From Plantago elongata (lineage: Eukaryota; Streptophyta; Magnoliopsida; Lamiales; Plantaginaceae): 47,728 nt of DNA. How positions within the stretch are numbered: the stretch's first letter is position 1; each line of letters opens with the position of its first letter. Below are positions 47,154 through 47,728 of the stretch, piece after piece. A program made the position numbers and the translations under genes. The stretch is taken from the NCBI GenBank assembly GCA_036897095.1, contig JAYMSP010000544.1:1-47728 (forward strand), written 5' to 3'. Under the pieces are notes generated by a model. It was not told where the DNA came from. It was given only the letters and a program-made list of their open reading frames with translations, and did no database searches.

Positions 47154-47517
47154 TTTTTAATTTTTATGTTGTTGTTTTTTTATTGTATTTTTCTTTTTTA
47201 ACAAGTGCTAATAGGGCATATTTTTATTTTATGTTTAATGAAGTGTCTATGACACATGTAGGTGTATCTGTATCCTTTATTTTTCAAAATGAAATGTTTT
47301 TCTTTATTAAGTCAATTTATTAATGAAGTATGTTTTACAGAAAGGAGAATATGTCGGACACTTTTTTTAAGAGAAAGCGAATACACAGAAGAGCATCTAC
47401 AACTTGATCTTGATTTGCGTGTCTACTTTCTACTGGACTCCTCAATAGACTTCAAAGCAGCAAGACGAAGAAGTATTTCCTTAACCATAATTAGGACTTA
47501 TCATCCAACTTTAGTGT
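47154..47517 (+). other. 3' region of the small TM-protein gene
   Basis: Presumed 3' UTR and flank. AATGAA/AATGAAG words near 47236 and 47321 could serve in poly(A) addition. The accataattaggacttatc word (about 47484) begins the homology with the flank of pseudogene copy 2. Confidence 0.5.
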
Positions 47518-47592
47518 AAACTTATAAATTATACAACCACATGGTTGAAAAAAGCAACGAGCCGGCAACTAAATTGGTGATCATGATCACTA
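47518..47592 (+). repeat. Shared 3' flank S, copy 3
   Basis: Nearly identical to 45833-45903 (ataaattatacaaccacat, then agcaacgagccggcaac). Confidence 0.85.
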
Positions 47593-47606
47593 TTATAAAT
47601 AAATAA

Positions 47607-47728
47607 TATCGGTCGACTGTCGATCGACATAACTACTTTATTGATTATTTCGAAAAAGATATTCTATTTTATAGTTTTCTTTTTTCTTTTTTAAAAATTG
47701 TACAACCACTAAATTGTAAGACGACTAG
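47607..47728 (+). repeat. Dispersed repeat R, copy 4, cut by window end
   Basis: Begins atatcggtcgactgtcgatc and continues as in the other copies up to gtaagacgactag, where the window ends. The array may therefore continue to the right. Confidence 0.85.

Overview
This window looks like plant nuclear DNA from a eudicot. It is AT-rich, has GT-AG introns and long gene-poor spacers filled with MITE, LINE and LTR debris, and every recognisable protein belongs to a plant family. I cannot fix the species from sequence alone.

Layout. 1-3964 is gene-free and holds a microsatellite, a GGAGCT-rich motif array (about 513-706) and a long foldback element (2134-2626). 3965-5308 (-) is an intact intronless sphingolipid delta-8 desaturase. 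6424-7390 (-) is a decayed LINE 3' end. 7943-12523 (+) holds two tandem family-91-like UDP-glycosyltransferases. Each has one intron at the same position (81 bp and 301 bp), and the promoter/start relic of a third copy lies between them. 13003-14713 holds a solo-LTR-like insertion and a PIF/Harbinger-like element. 15774-20022 (+) is a seven-exon FTSH4-type mitochondrial i-AAA protease with site II promoter motifs. 20023-27646 is a TE-rich spacer. 27647-30332 (-) is a three-exon INDETERMINATE DOMAIN (IDD) zinc-finger transcription factor, closest to the IDD7/11/12 type. 31041-36412 is spacer with a 21-bp tandem repeat and MITE relics. 36413-40778 (+) is a PM-ANT1-type ADP/ATP carrier that loses its third carrier repeat at the edge of a LINE body (about 40729-42722, -).

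The most unusual part is 42823-47728. It contains a roughly 2.1-kb inverted repeat with arms of about 690 bp. Overlapping it is a tandem segmental duplication carrying three versions of a small proline-rich, three-TM protein gene: one internally deleted, one 5'-truncated and frameshifted, one intact. A roughly 180-bp repeat ends each unit. A LINE zinc-binding fragment and a frameshifted first exon resembling an IQD gene are inserted between the units.

The intact genes do not form a pathway. They are independent plant loci: sphingolipid desaturation in the ER, specialised-metabolite glycosylation, mitochondrial proteostasis and transcriptional control. The two UGTs are the only functional cluster.
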